Part shown: positions 44,935 through 53,760 of the stretch, one piece after another
Layout: each line of letters begins with the position of its first letter
How positions within the stretch are numbered: the stretch's first letter is position 1
Source of the DNA: Planctomycetota bacterium
Lineage (GTDB): Bacteria > Planctomycetota > UBA8742 > UBA2392
Assembly: GCA_019636195.1 (NCBI GenBank)
Contig: JAHBYA010000010.1
Span: forward strand, 62,001-126,000
Direction: 5' to 3'
Length of the DNA stretch: 64,000 bases
Made by a program: the position numbers and the translations under genes
Notes under the pieces: model-generated
What the model was told of the DNA's origin: nothing
The model's input: the letters and a program-made list of their open reading frames with translations, nothing else
Databases searched by the model: none

Positions 44935-46749
44935 TCAGGCGCCGGACTTCTTGGCCCGCTTGCGGGCGGTTTCACTCAGTTCGCGCTTGCGGATGCGCCA
45001 GCCCTTGGGCGTGACCTCGACCAGCTCGTCGGGCTCGATCCATTCCATGGTCTCTTCAAGGCTCATGGCGCGCTTGGCTTTCAGCTTGGTGAAAGTTTCC
45101 TTGGTGCTGCTGCGGATGTTTGTCAGGTGCTTGAGCCTGCACACATTAACGCCAAGGTCACCCTCGCGGCAGTTTTCGCCGACCACCTGGCCCACATACA
45201 CGCTGTCGCCCGGTTCAAGAAAAAAGTCGCCGCGGTCGTTCAGGTTGTCCAGCGCGTACGTAGTCACCTGGCCGGGATCGGTGGCGATCAGCGCGCCCCG
45301 TGTGCGCGGCGCGATGTCGCCCGCGACGGGCCGGTACTCATTGAAGCGGTGACTGAAAATCGCTTCGCCCGCGGTCGCGGTGAGCATGCGCGTGCGCATG
45401 CCGATCAAGCCGCGGCTCGGGATCTCGAAGTGCAGCACGGTTCGGTTGCCGTGGTTTTCCATGTGGCGCAACTGTCCCTGCCGCGCCCCCAGCAGTTCAA
45501 TCACCTTGCCGGTGTGTTCGCTGGGCACGTCCACCGCCGCGTCTTCCCAAGGCTCTTCACGCCCGGCGGGCGTGTCGTGAAAGATCACTTCCGGCGCGCC
45601 GACCGCAAACTCAAAGCCCTCGCGCCGCATGTTCTCGACCAGGATGCCAAGGTGCAGCGTGCCGCGGCCCGCAACCCGGAAGCTCTCCGCGGCGTCGCCG
45701 GTGTTTACATGCAGCGCCACGTCGGCTTCGGCGGCGCGCTCAAGGCGGTCGCGCACCTGGCGGCTGGTGACGAAGTCACCCTCCTGGCCCGCAAACGGCG
45801 AGTCGTTGACGCGAAACTCCATGGCGACGGTCGGCTCATCAATCGGCACCGGCGGCAACTGGTCCGGGTGTTCAGGGTCGGCCACAGTGTCGCCGATATC
45901 GACGCCGTCGATGCCGACAATCGCCACGATATCGCCGGCCTTGACGCTGGTGACGTCCTTGCGGCTGAGCCCGTCAAACACCTGCACCTGCTTGGCCTGT
46001 GCGCTGTGCTGTGTGCCGTCGCGCTTGACCACGACCACCGGGTCTTTGGCGCGCAGCGTGCCGCGCATGATGCGGCCAATGCCCACGCGGCCGACAAACT
46101 GGTCGTACAGAAAGTTCGTGATCTGTACCTGAAACGGCTTGTCGGGCTCAACCTCCGGGCCGGGAATCCGGTTGAGCATCGCGTCCATCAGCGGCACCAG
46201 GTCGCGGCCCGGCACGACCGGGTCTTCGCTGGCGATTCGCTGGCGGCCGCTGGCGTACAGGACCGGGAAGTCCAACTGGCTGTCGTCGGCGCCAAGGTCA
46301 ATGAAAAGCTGAAAGACCAGGTCCAGCACCTCTAGGCTGCGGGCGTCAGGCCGGTCGATCTTGTTGATCACCACCAGTGGCTTCAGGTTGTGTTCCAGCG
46401 CCTTGCGAAGCACAAACTTGGTCTGCGGCATGGGGCCTTCGGCGGCGTCCACGAGCAGAAAGCAGCCGTCGGCCATGGACAGCACGCGCTCAACTTCGCC
46501 GGCAAAGTCGGCGTGGCCTGGCGTGTCGATCAGGTTGATCTTTACGCCCTTCCACTTGAAGCTGACGTTCTTGGCCAGAATGGTGATGCCGCGTTCGCGC
46601 TCAAGAGGATTGCTGTCCATGAAGGCTTCGGCGTGGTCGGTCTTGTGCCCGAAGAAGTTGGCCAGTTCCAAAAAGCCGTCAACCAACGTGGTCTTTCCGT
46701 GGTCAACGTGGGCAATCACAGCAATGTTACGGATGTCGTCTCGGCGCAT
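44935..46749 (-). CDS. typA: GTP-binding ribosome-associated GTPase TypA/BipA
   Basis: A 604-residue translational GTPase related to EF-G, acting in 50S assembly and stress adaptation. G1 is AHVDHGKTTLVDGFL, G2 region ERGITILAKNV, G3 DTPGHADFAG and G4 NKIDRPDA. EF-G-like domains III and V follow, and the TypA-specific C-terminal domain contains RSSTKETFTKLKAKRAMSLEE. Length and order are normal. Confidence 0.97.
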   Translation of the reverse strand: MRRDDIRNIAVIAHVDHGKTTLVDGFLELANFFGHKTDHAEAFMDSNPLERERGITILAKNVSFKWKGVKINLIDTPGHADFAGEVERVLSMADGCFLLVDAAEGPMPQTKFVLRKALEHNLKPLVVINKIDRPDARSLEVLDLVFQLFIDLGADDSQLDFPVLYASGRQRIASEDPVVPGRDLVPLMDAMLNRIPGPEVEPDKPFQVQITNFLYDQFVGRVGIGRIMRGTLRAKDPVVVVKRDGTQHSAQAKQVQVFDGLSRKDVTSVKAGDIVAIVGIDGVDIGDTVADPEHPDQLPPVPIDEPTVAMEFRVNDSPFAGQEGDFVTSRQVRDRLERAAEADVALHVNTGDAAESFRVAGRGTLHLGILVENMRREGFEFAVGAPEVIFHDTPAGREEPWEDAAVDVPSEHTGKVIELLGARQGQLRHMENHGNRTVLHFEIPSRGLIGMRTRMLTATAGEAIFSHRFNEYRPVAGDIAPRTRGALIATDPGQVTTYALDNLNDRGDFFLEPGDSVYVGQVVGENCREGDLGVNVCRLKHLTNIRSSTKETFTKLKAKRAMSLEETMEWIEPDELVEVTPKGWRIRKRELSETARKRAKKSGA

Positions 46750-46783
46750 GGGCGCGGGATGGTAGATGTTCGGCGCGCAAGCG

Positions 46784-47224
46784 CTAGAACCCGCGCAACT
46801 TCGTCGTCACCTTCACCACCGCTGACATGCCGTTGCCGCCCAGCAGTTCTTCTGCCTGATGCTGGGCATCGCGCCAGTGCGGCAGAGCCTGCTCAAACTT
46901 CCGACGGCCTGCCTCGGTTAGCGCAATCTTGTGACTGCGCGCGTCCTTTCCGCCCGCGCGCCGGATCCAGCCGTTGCGCTCCATTCGGTCGATGTTGCGC
47001 GACAGGGTTGACTTGTCAAGTTTCAGCGCTTCGCACAGCCGGGCCGGCTGTACGCCGCCCGTATGTTCCAGTGCCGTCAAAATGGTCATCTGGGCCGCGG
47101 TCAGGCCCACGGCGCGCAGCGCGTCGTCGTAAATGCCTGAAACCACCCGTGCCAGCATGCGGGTGCGCGCCGCAACGCAGCGGGTAGCCACCTCCTGGGC
47201 GGCTGATTTAACGGATTTGGCCAT
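46784..47224 (-). CDS. MarR-family transcriptional regulator
   Basis: A 146-residue winged-helix regulator with the MarR layout: LTAAQMTILTALEHTGGVQPA, a recognition helix region RLCEALKLDKSTLSRNIDRM, and a wing containing GGKDARSHKIALTEAGRR. Divergent from the desaturase at 47387 with a 162-bp shared upstream region, so it probably regulates that gene as well as itself. Confidence 0.88.
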   Translation of the reverse strand: MAKSVKSAAQEVATRCVAARTRMLARVVSGIYDDALRAVGLTAAQMTILTALEHTGGVQPARLCEALKLDKSTLSRNIDRMERNGWIRRAGGKDARSHKIALTEAGRRKFEQALPHWRDAQHQAEELLGGNGMSAVVKVTTKLRGF

Positions 47225-47283
47225 GGGTGCGCATGTTGGCGTCGCAGGCAGGCGGCGGCAAGCGCAACCGCGTGTGCGTCAAG

Positions 47284-47311
47284 TCGCGAAAGATTGTCGA
47301 TGATTTTGCGA
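47284..47311. promoter_or_regulatory. Candidate MarR operator in the desaturase upstream region
   Basis: TCGCGAAA-N12-TTTTGCGA, complementary arms with one mismatch, between the divergent marR and desaturase genes. AT-rich sequence (TTTATAAG) follows toward the desaturase and could be part of its promoter. Confidence 0.4.
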
Positions 47312-47386
47312 GGCAATGAACGGCGCAATCGTTTATAAGTCAACCACTTGGCCCGCCATGGGCAATTGGATAAGGCGAAAAGAGTT

Positions 47387-48505
47387 ATGACAGCAACCAT
47401 CCAGCGTGCGCCTGACGAAAAGGTCAACTGGCGCCTCGGCACCGTCTTGTTTGCGGGCATCCACCTGTTGCCCTTTGCCGCCATCTACACCGGCGTGCAC
47501 TGGAGCGCGTGGATTATCATGGCTGTGCTGTACTTCAGCCGCGTGTTCTTTCTGACCGGCGGCTATCACCGCTATTTTAGCCATCGCACGTACCGCATGG
47601 GCCGCGTCATGCAATTCCTGATGGCGCTGGGCGCCACCACCGCCGGCCAGAAGGGCCCGCTGTGGTGGGCCGCGCACCACCGCCACCACCACAAGTACAG
47701 CGACGAGTACGAAGACATCCACTCGCCCAAGCGCGGCTTCTGGTGGAGCCACATGGGCTGGATCATGTGCAAGAAGTACGAGCACACCCAGACCGACCTG
47801 ATCCCGGACTTCGCCAAGTACCCCGAGCTGCGCCTGCTGGACAAGTTCGACATGGTCCCGCCGCTGATGCTGGGCATTGCGGTGTGGCTGCTGGGCTACC
47901 TGATCACCGGCACCGCCATGGGCGCGACCGGCGTGTTGTTGATCGGCTTCTTTCTGAGCACCATTTTCACCTGGCACAGCACCTTTACCGTAAACTCGCT
48001 GGCCCACGTGTTTGGCCGTCGCCGCTTTGCCACCCGCGACACAAGCCGCAACAACCTGTGGATCGCGCTGGCCACCGGCGGCGAAGGCTGGCACAACAAC
48101 CACCACCACTACCCCGGCGCCGCCTGCCAGGGCTTTTACTGGTGGGAAATTGACACCACCTACTACGTGCTGAAGCTGATGTCGAAGGTCGGCCTGGTCA
48201 GCGGCCTGCGCCGGCCCCCCGAGCACATTTTGCAAAAGCACCTGATCAAGCAGGGCGCCGCGGACCTTGGCATGTTCCAGACCCACTGGGAACGCGCGGT
48301 CAAGGCGCTGGCGGACGCACAGGCCAGGGCCGGCGGCATGGCCGCCGAGCAAAAGCAAGCCCTTGAGGAGCTGCTGGTGTCAACCCGCGCCAAGATCGAA
48401 GAACTGGCCAAAGCCAGCGCCGAAAAGGCCGGCGACATCGCCCGCGCATCAGCCGAAAAGGCGGCGTCCCTGATGCCCCAACAAGAGGCAGAGGCGGTAA
48501 GCTAA
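47387..48505 (+). CDS. Fatty-acid (acyl-CoA/acyl-lipid delta-9-type) desaturase
   Basis: A 372-residue membrane di-iron desaturase that introduces a double bond into saturated acyl chains. The three histidine boxes are present in order: HRYFSHR, HRHHHKYSD and HNNHHHYPG. Hydrophobic segments flank the first box and lie near residues 170-205. The C-terminal 90 residues are an added charged helical region (EQKQALEELLVSTRAKIEEL), not part of the catalytic core. The ATG at 47387 with upstream AAAGAG is preferred over a TTG 39 bp earlier. Divergent MarR is the likely regulator; membrane-fluidity control is an inference. Confidence 0.92.
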   Translation: MTATIQRAPDEKVNWRLGTVLFAGIHLLPFAAIYTGVHWSAWIIMAVLYFSRVFFLTGGYHRYFSHRTYRMGRVMQFLMALGATTAGQKGPLWWAAHHRHHHKYSDEYEDIHSPKRGFWWSHMGWIMCKKYEHTQTDLIPDFAKYPELRLLDKFDMVPPLMLGIAVWLLGYLITGTAMGATGVLLIGFFLSTIFTWHSTFTVNSLAHVFGRRRFATRDTSRNNLWIALATGGEGWHNNHHHYPGAACQGFYWWEIDTTYYVLKLMSKVGLVSGLRRPPEHILQKHLIKQGAADLGMFQTHWERAVKALADAQARAGGMAAEQKQALEELLVSTRAKIEELAKASAEKAGDIARASAEKAASLMPQQEAEAVS

Positions 48506-48528
48506 CCGCTTGTTCAGCAAATGCACTC

Positions 48529-48550
48529 GGGCCGTCCTTGCGGACGGCCC
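48529..48550 (+). terminator. Hairpin after the desaturase
   Basis: GGGCCGTCC-TTGC-GGACGGCCC, a perfect 9-bp stem 24 bp after the stop. No T-tract. Confidence 0.6.
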
Positions 48551-48691
48551 GTGGCATGTCGGAAGCAGGGGAGGCACATTTCGGCAGTCGCCTGTCGAAA
48601 CTTGGAGGAGGACAATTCCCCACCTCCGACACTAAGGCATTATAACGAGCGAAACCGGTTTCGGACTACTCTTTTTTTTCGCCAAACAAAC

Positions 48692-49534
48692 ATGTCGCAA
48701 GTCCCAGATGTCTCGATCCTTACGACCATCGCCCAGCGTGTGGCCCAAGTGCAGTTGAGGCACTTTGAGCGCCTTGACCAAGCCGCCATCGAAAGCAAGG
48801 GCCGCCACCGCGACCTGCTGACAATCGCCGACAGCGAGTCGGAGCGCGTCATCATTGACACTGTTCGCGAGCGCTACCCCAGCCATGCCATCCTGGCCGA
48901 AGAATCCGGCGCGCACCTGACCGACAGCGACACATGGTGGATCATCGACCCCGTGGACGGCACGACCAACTTCGCCAGAGGCTTTCCGTTTTTTGCCGCC
49001 AGCGTCGCCTGCTGGCACAAGGGCCAGCCGGTACTGGCGCTGGTTGAGGCACCCCGGCTGGGCGAGCGCTTTATCGCCGAGCGCGGTAGCGGGGCCACGG
49101 TCAACGGCCGCCGGCTGAGGGTAAGCGATACGACCGAGATCAGCCGCAGCATTCTGGCCACGGGTTTTTCGTACCAGCGCAACGAGGTACAGCGCAACAA
49201 CGTCGATAACTTTTCAAGGCTGGTGCTTAAGTGCCACGACATCCGCCGCCCCGGCGCTGCCAGCCTGGATTTGGCCTACGTCGCCGCCGGGCGCTTTGAC
49301 GGTTACTGGGAGCCCTACCTCAAGCCTTGGGACGTAGCCGCCGGCTGCCTGCTGGTAACGGAGGCGGGGGGCAGGGTAAGCGACTTCAAAGGCGGTCAGG
49401 ACTGGCTGTTCGGTGAAAACGCCGCCGCCAGCAACGGCCACATTCACGACGAGCTGCTGGCTGACCTGAGCGAAACCGAACAAGGCTACCAACCCTGGGG
49501 CCGCCAGTTCGAGCAACGCCTGCGGGGTATGTGA
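48692..49534 (+). CDS. Inositol monophosphatase-family phosphatase
   Basis: A 280-residue Mg-dependent sugar or inositol phosphatase (SuhB/histidinol-phosphatase superfamily). Metal-binding motifs are complete: LAEESGAHL (Glu-Glu), the DPVDGTTNFARGFPFF signature, and KPWDVAAGCLLVTEAGGRVSD. Substrates in the family include inositol-1-phosphate, histidinol phosphate and 3'-phosphoadenosine 5'-phosphate; the sequence does not decide. ATG 48692 begins MSQVPDVSIL; the 57-codon upstream extension contains the desaturase terminator and is not coding. Confidence 0.9.
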   Translation: MSQVPDVSILTTIAQRVAQVQLRHFERLDQAAIESKGRHRDLLTIADSESERVIIDTVRERYPSHAILAEESGAHLTDSDTWWIIDPVDGTTNFARGFPFFAASVACWHKGQPVLALVEAPRLGERFIAERGSGATVNGRRLRVSDTTEISRSILATGFSYQRNEVQRNNVDNFSRLVLKCHDIRRPGAASLDLAYVAAGRFDGYWEPYLKPWDVAAGCLLVTEAGGRVSDFKGGQDWLFGENAAASNGHIHDELLADLSETEQGYQPWGRQFEQRLRGM

Positions 49535-49601
49535 TTGGCACTCACTCGTTAGGCGGTTGCAATCTAGAATCTTGGGCCTTGGTTGGTTTGATCTGGGGCC
49601 T

Positions 49602-51521
49602 ATGGACACCTTGCTGATCGTGCGCAAGATCCGTGAAGCCGAGTCGTTGGCTGACTCCGGCAAGCATGGCGACGCGCGCGGGCTGCTTGAGCCGCTTTTG
49701 AAAGAGCGCGGCCTTACCGACAGCCACAAGCAACTGATCGTCAAAAAGCTTGAACTGTTCAGCAAGCAGCAGCAGCGCATGACACGCGTGATGTCGCGGC
49801 GCGGCACCTCGGTGCTTTCGCGCGACCCCGATGCATCCAGCGAACGCACGGCCATCCGCAGCGCCATTGACGTGGACAGGTCTGAGCGGCCCACCGACCA
49901 CACGATCGAAAAAGACATCGAAAAAGGCGCCGCCACCGAAGTCGTGCCCAGGGCCCGCAACGTTGAAACCGAAGTTCCGCAGGTCGCGCGCAGCCACAAA
50001 CTGACCAGCGTCAGCCAGCCCGACCTCAAGCGCCCGGGCGTGCACCCGGCATTGCGCGCAGACGAGGCGCCGCCCGCGGCCCCGGCGCCTGCGGCTATTG
50101 AACGGCCGCCCACGCCCAGCATTCGCGACGACCAGATCAAGGACCACTACAGCGGCAACTGGCCCAAAGTCGTTGACAGCCAGGTGCGCCTGCCCGCGTC
50201 GGAATCGCAGGAGCTTGCGCCGCTGGCAGACGCAATCGACGACGAGGCCGACGAAGACGACCCGCGCAAGACTGACATTTTCAAGGCCCCGTCCTCGACC
50301 GAGATTCCGCGCGGCGTCGCGACCGAGATGGTGCCGCGGCTGGACGACACCGACGAAGAAAGCGCGCCGGTGATTTCGCGCTACACCACGCCGGGCGGCA
50401 CCCGCGACACGCCGGTGCCGCAGTCGATGACCCCGGCTGTGCGTGACAGCGTGGTTCACCCCAAGGCGCCCGGTCCCGGGCACGACGACGACAGCACCTA
50501 CCTGCTGGCCGACGAACACTTTGCATCGCGCGCGCCCAGCAGCCGCGGGCCGCGCAGCAACCCGGAACTGAAGGCGCTGGCAGACCGGCTGCCCGACGAC
50601 GACCTGCGCCGCGAACTGGCGCTGGAAATCGTCAAGCTGCGCAGCGAGCTTGAAAGCGTCCGTACCGGTAAAGTCGAGCCGCCCGCGCCCGGCACGCGCA
50701 AGGTCAAGTCGATGGAACGGCCGGAAAGCGGGTCGTTTCACATTCCGGCCAGCCAGGTGAACACGATTGTGCGCCGCGCCGCCGGTACCGACAGCATTGA
50801 AGTGCACATGCCCAGCCGCGACGAAGAAGCCGCCGAGTTGCAGGTGCTGCGGCGCGACTCCGTGCGCGGCAAGGCGGCCACCCAGACTCCGACCGACCGC
50901 ATCGCGCTGGCGCAGGACTACATCGACGGCGCCGGCGCTCGCAAGACCGGCATGTTGCGTCCCGCGGCAACCTTGCTGGGGTTTGCGGTTGTGCTGGCGC
51001 TGGTGGTGTGGGCGGTGCACATCGCGTGGCAGTCAATCAACGCTGAAGCCCAGACCACCGACCTGCACATGACAGACGAAGGTGCGGGCGGGTACGGGAT
51101 CGGCAAGTCGTACGAGGTTTACGAAGACCTGCGCGGCCGGCAGGGCACGACCGCGCGGCAGGTGACGACCCATGCCGGCTGGATCATCCAGTATGATGCG
51201 GACAACATCATCCGGGGCATTGCGTTTGCGGGGCCGGGTGGCAAGGAAACCGGGTCGATGAAGGTGACGCTGGATGCAGCGCAACACACAGGCGCGGACT
51301 GGTCGGTGGGCGCGGTAATGAAGTCGCTGGGCGAGCCTGTGCCGCCGTACAGCGAGGCGACGTTCGCCTCGCAGGAATCGAACACGCTGCGCTGGGAGTT
51401 CGCGCAGGGCACACGGGTGTTTGAGGCGCATTATCGTACCGTCACGCCGGATCAGCCGGCATGGGTACGCGTGCGTGACGTGCGCGTCGATCTGCCGGAC
51501 CCGCGCACAGCCAATGAGTAG
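49602..51521 (+). CDS. Single-pass membrane protein with long disordered cytoplasmic region
   Basis: A 639-residue protein. Residues 1-75 are helical (LLIVRKIREAESLADSGKHG, tetratricopeptide-like). Residues 80-440 are acidic, proline-rich and low in complexity, with a predicted helix near 330-360 (LRRELALEIVKLRSELESV). A transmembrane helix follows at about 465-490 (LLGFAVVLALVVWAVHIAW), then a 160-residue outer domain (YEVYEDLRGRQGTTARQVTT) of unknown fold. The organisation resembles the zinc-ribbon protein at 13271 without a ribbon. Start ATG chosen because upstream residues contain an ORF-unlike stretch. Confidence 0.6.
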   Translation: MDTLLIVRKIREAESLADSGKHGDARGLLEPLLKERGLTDSHKQLIVKKLELFSKQQQRMTRVMSRRGTSVLSRDPDASSERTAIRSAIDVDRSERPTDHTIEKDIEKGAATEVVPRARNVETEVPQVARSHKLTSVSQPDLKRPGVHPALRADEAPPAAPAPAAIERPPTPSIRDDQIKDHYSGNWPKVVDSQVRLPASESQELAPLADAIDDEADEDDPRKTDIFKAPSSTEIPRGVATEMVPRLDDTDEESAPVISRYTTPGGTRDTPVPQSMTPAVRDSVVHPKAPGPGHDDDSTYLLADEHFASRAPSSRGPRSNPELKALADRLPDDDLRRELALEIVKLRSELESVRTGKVEPPAPGTRKVKSMERPESGSFHIPASQVNTIVRRAAGTDSIEVHMPSRDEEAAELQVLRRDSVRGKAATQTPTDRIALAQDYIDGAGARKTGMLRPAATLLGFAVVLALVVWAVHIAWQSINAEAQTTDLHMTDEGAGGYGIGKSYEVYEDLRGRQGTTARQVTTHAGWIIQYDADNIIRGIAFAGPGGKETGSMKVTLDAAQHTGADWSVGAVMKSLGEPVPPYSEATFASQESNTLRWEFAQGTRVFEAHYRTVTPDQPAWVRVRDVRVDLPDPRTANE

Positions 51522-51562
51522 CCGAAGCCGTTGCGCCTGCTATGCTGCGGGCGGAGTAGCGC

Positions 51563-52492
51563 ATGAAGATCCGCTTTTGGGGTGTACGCGGCAGCCTGCC
51601 GACGCCCGGGCCCGACACGGCCCGCTACGGCGGCAATACGACGTGCATCCAGGTCATCCGCGAAACCGGCCCGCTGCTGATTATTGACTGCGGCACCGGC
51701 ATCCGCGTGCTGGCGGATCACTTGATGGGCAGCGCCAAGCCGCCGTTTGACATTCGCGTGCTGGTGACGCACACGCACTGGGACCACATTCACGGCTTTC
51801 CGTTCTTTACGCCGATCTACACGCCGGGCAGCAACGTGCAGGTGTATGGCATCGGGCCGCTGCGCGAGGGCAAGAGCTTCGAAACGGTGATGCGCGACCA
51901 GATGACGTACAGCTACTTTCCCGTCGAGAACACGATGCTGGACAACGTGGTCACCTACCACGACTACAACAAGATGTTCCCGGACGGAGTCGAGAAGTGC
52001 TTTGAAGTGTGCGAAGGCGTGAAGGTCCGCATCAAGCTGACCAATCATCCGGTTTACTGCACCGCATACCGCGTGGAAGCTGACGGCAAGGCCTTCGTGT
52101 TCAGCGGCGACCATGAGCCGTGGCCCGAAGAGGACATTGAAGAAACCAGCGACACCAAGGCCCTGTACCACATGATGAACAAGCGGCTGATCGAGTTCTG
52201 CCGCAACGCCGACCTGGTAGCATTCGACACAACCTATACCCAGGACGAGTACGAGAGCCCCGGCAAGCCGCAGGCCAGCAAGCGCGGTTGGGGCCACAGC
52301 TACTTCGAGTACAACATCGGGCTGGCGCGTGAGGCGGGCATCAAGCGGCTGGCGTTCACGCACCACGACCCGACCCGAACCGACGACGCGCTGGACCGTT
52401 TAATGCACGAGCAATACTTGCCGCTGGCAAGGCAGGAAGCGCCGGACACCGAGTTCTTTGCCGCGCGCGAAGGCATGATCATCGAGCTCTAG
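51563..52492 (+). CDS. MBL-fold metallo-hydrolase
   Basis: A 309-residue metallo-beta-lactamase-fold hydrolase, starting MKIRFWGVRGSLPTPGPDT, with RYGGNTTCIQV. The zinc motif is HTHWDHIHGFPFF (HxHxDH), with DCGTG earlier and FSGDHEPW and FDTTYTQDEY later as metal-site partners, and FTHHDPTRTDD near the C-terminus. This subgroup is related to PhnP and RNase Z-like proteins and often occurs with signalling domains. Substrate unknown, probably a phosphodiester. Overlaps or abuts the next gene by one base. Confidence 0.9.
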   Translation: MKIRFWGVRGSLPTPGPDTARYGGNTTCIQVIRETGPLLIIDCGTGIRVLADHLMGSAKPPFDIRVLVTHTHWDHIHGFPFFTPIYTPGSNVQVYGIGPLREGKSFETVMRDQMTYSYFPVENTMLDNVVTYHDYNKMFPDGVEKCFEVCEGVKVRIKLTNHPVYCTAYRVEADGKAFVFSGDHEPWPEEDIEETSDTKALYHMMNKRLIEFCRNADLVAFDTTYTQDEYESPGKPQASKRGWGHSYFEYNIGLAREAGIKRLAFTHHDPTRTDDALDRLMHEQYLPLARQEAPDTEFFAAREGMIIEL

Positions 52493-52539
52493 TGGCGCGG
52501 GCGCACTCGCCCGCGGGGCTGAGCCAAGCGAAGCCCGAA

Positions 52540-53433
52540 ATGCAAAAGGCACCCGCACTTTCCTCGTACACTCTGCCCGACGAACAACGCCGTCGCGGCA
52601 GCTTTGTCGTGCGCATGATGCTGCGCCGCGTTTCACTGCGGCAGCACCCCGCCGCGTTGAAGGCCGCCGCGCGCGTGCTGCTGGTCCTGCCGCTGCTGCA
52701 GGGCGCGCTGCTGGTGGGTGTACTGAATGCCGAGTATTGGCTGCTGCTGCTATGTGCGGAAGGTCTGCTGATTGCGCTGCTGGCATCGTCTCAGCTTTCG
52801 CGCCCGACCGCTGAAAGCCGCCTGATCGGCTACGGCATCGGCGTGCTGAACATCGGCGCTGTGGCGGCCGTCGGCGCATTTCTGGGCGTGCCGCTGCTTT
52901 GGATCACCGGGATGATTGCGATGCTGCCGTTTTCGTGGCTCGTGCTTCGGCCTACGGGCGCGAACACGATCAAAGCGGGCTGGGCCATGTTTGCACTGCC
53001 GATGTTGCTGCTGGCGGCGTTTGCGGGTTTCGGGCGATTGTCGCTGGAACAGTCCCGCACCGAACAAGACCCGGCGGCACGCGCCAGCCAGCTTCATGCG
53101 GCGTTTGATGGCATGCGGCTGCGCGGCTTTAACGCGACTGAGCGGGCACTGTTGCGCCTGCGTCAGGCACAGGCCGCATACCAGGCGGGCGACTACGAGC
53201 GTGCCTTTGAGTTTGCGAGTGACGGCATGCAGTACCCGAGCGGCGAGTTGCGCGGCATACCCAAGAGCCCGATCGGCCAGGACCTGCTGGAGAGCCTGAT
53301 CCGCATCAAGGCCCAAGCCTTCTACAACGCGAGGTGGGGCAAGACCGGCGAGATGAGCACCCTGATCCCGCAAGGCCAGCTCAGCCACGAGGAACTCTCC
53401 CACGAACACGCCCGGGTCCGCTGGGGCTGGTAG
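52540..53433 (+). CDS. Membrane protein of unknown function
   Basis: A 297-residue protein with four to five hydrophobic segments between residues 48 and 170, followed by a soluble helical C-terminal part with a TPR-like pair (LLRLRQAQAAYQAGDYERAF). A GTG at 52492 overlapping the MBL stop would add 16 residues of GC-rich, hairpin-coding sequence; the ATG at 52540 looks more likely. No family recognised. Confidence 0.6.
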   Translation: MQKAPALSSYTLPDEQRRRGSFVVRMMLRRVSLRQHPAALKAAARVLLVLPLLQGALLVGVLNAEYWLLLLCAEGLLIALLASSQLSRPTAESRLIGYGIGVLNIGAVAAVGAFLGVPLLWITGMIAMLPFSWLVLRPTGANTIKAGWAMFALPMLLLAAFAGFGRLSLEQSRTEQDPAARASQLHAAFDGMRLRGFNATERALLRLRQAQAAYQAGDYERAFEFASDGMQYPSGELRGIPKSPIGQDLLESLIRIKAQAFYNARWGKTGEMSTLIPQGQLSHEELSHEHARVRWGW

Positions 53434-53760
53434 CCTGCTATGCCGCGATGCAACTTTCGGCACGCCGGATAACGCGGTTACCAGCGACTAACGTCAAAGT
53501 TATCGCATCCGGACGTTGAGCCAGAAAAAGCGATAAAGTCACCTTTTCGCACACTCTTCCCAAGCTCGACTTTGTGGGGTATGTTTCGCACGACACCAAA
53601 CTGTGGTGACCCGTCAGCCTACGTGGGGTGGCGATGTGGCGCGCCTTGGTGCAACGCTGAATGAAGCGAATTTCCCGGTTTCTCGAAAAGTAGTTGCGCG
53701 ATGTCCGGCGTGTGCGCCGGACCGTCTGCGCATTGTCCAGTTGGCATGATGGGAGAAGAA
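53434..53760 (+). promoter_or_regulatory. Long leader of the giant surface protein gene
   Basis: A 327-bp region with no gene, more AT-rich than its surroundings. A perfect 8-bp hairpin (GTCCGGCG-TGTG-CGCCGGAC, 53703-53722) lies 38 bp upstream of the start codon, and GGGAGAAGAA is the ribosome-binding site. The promoter is probably in the AT-rich part (53510-53690). I do not recognise a known riboswitch in it. Confidence 0.45.

Noticed and set aside
53434..53760. Possible riboswitch in the leader of the giant gene
   Set aside because: One simple 8-bp hairpin is present, but I could not match conserved bases of cyclic-di-GMP or other riboswitch classes.
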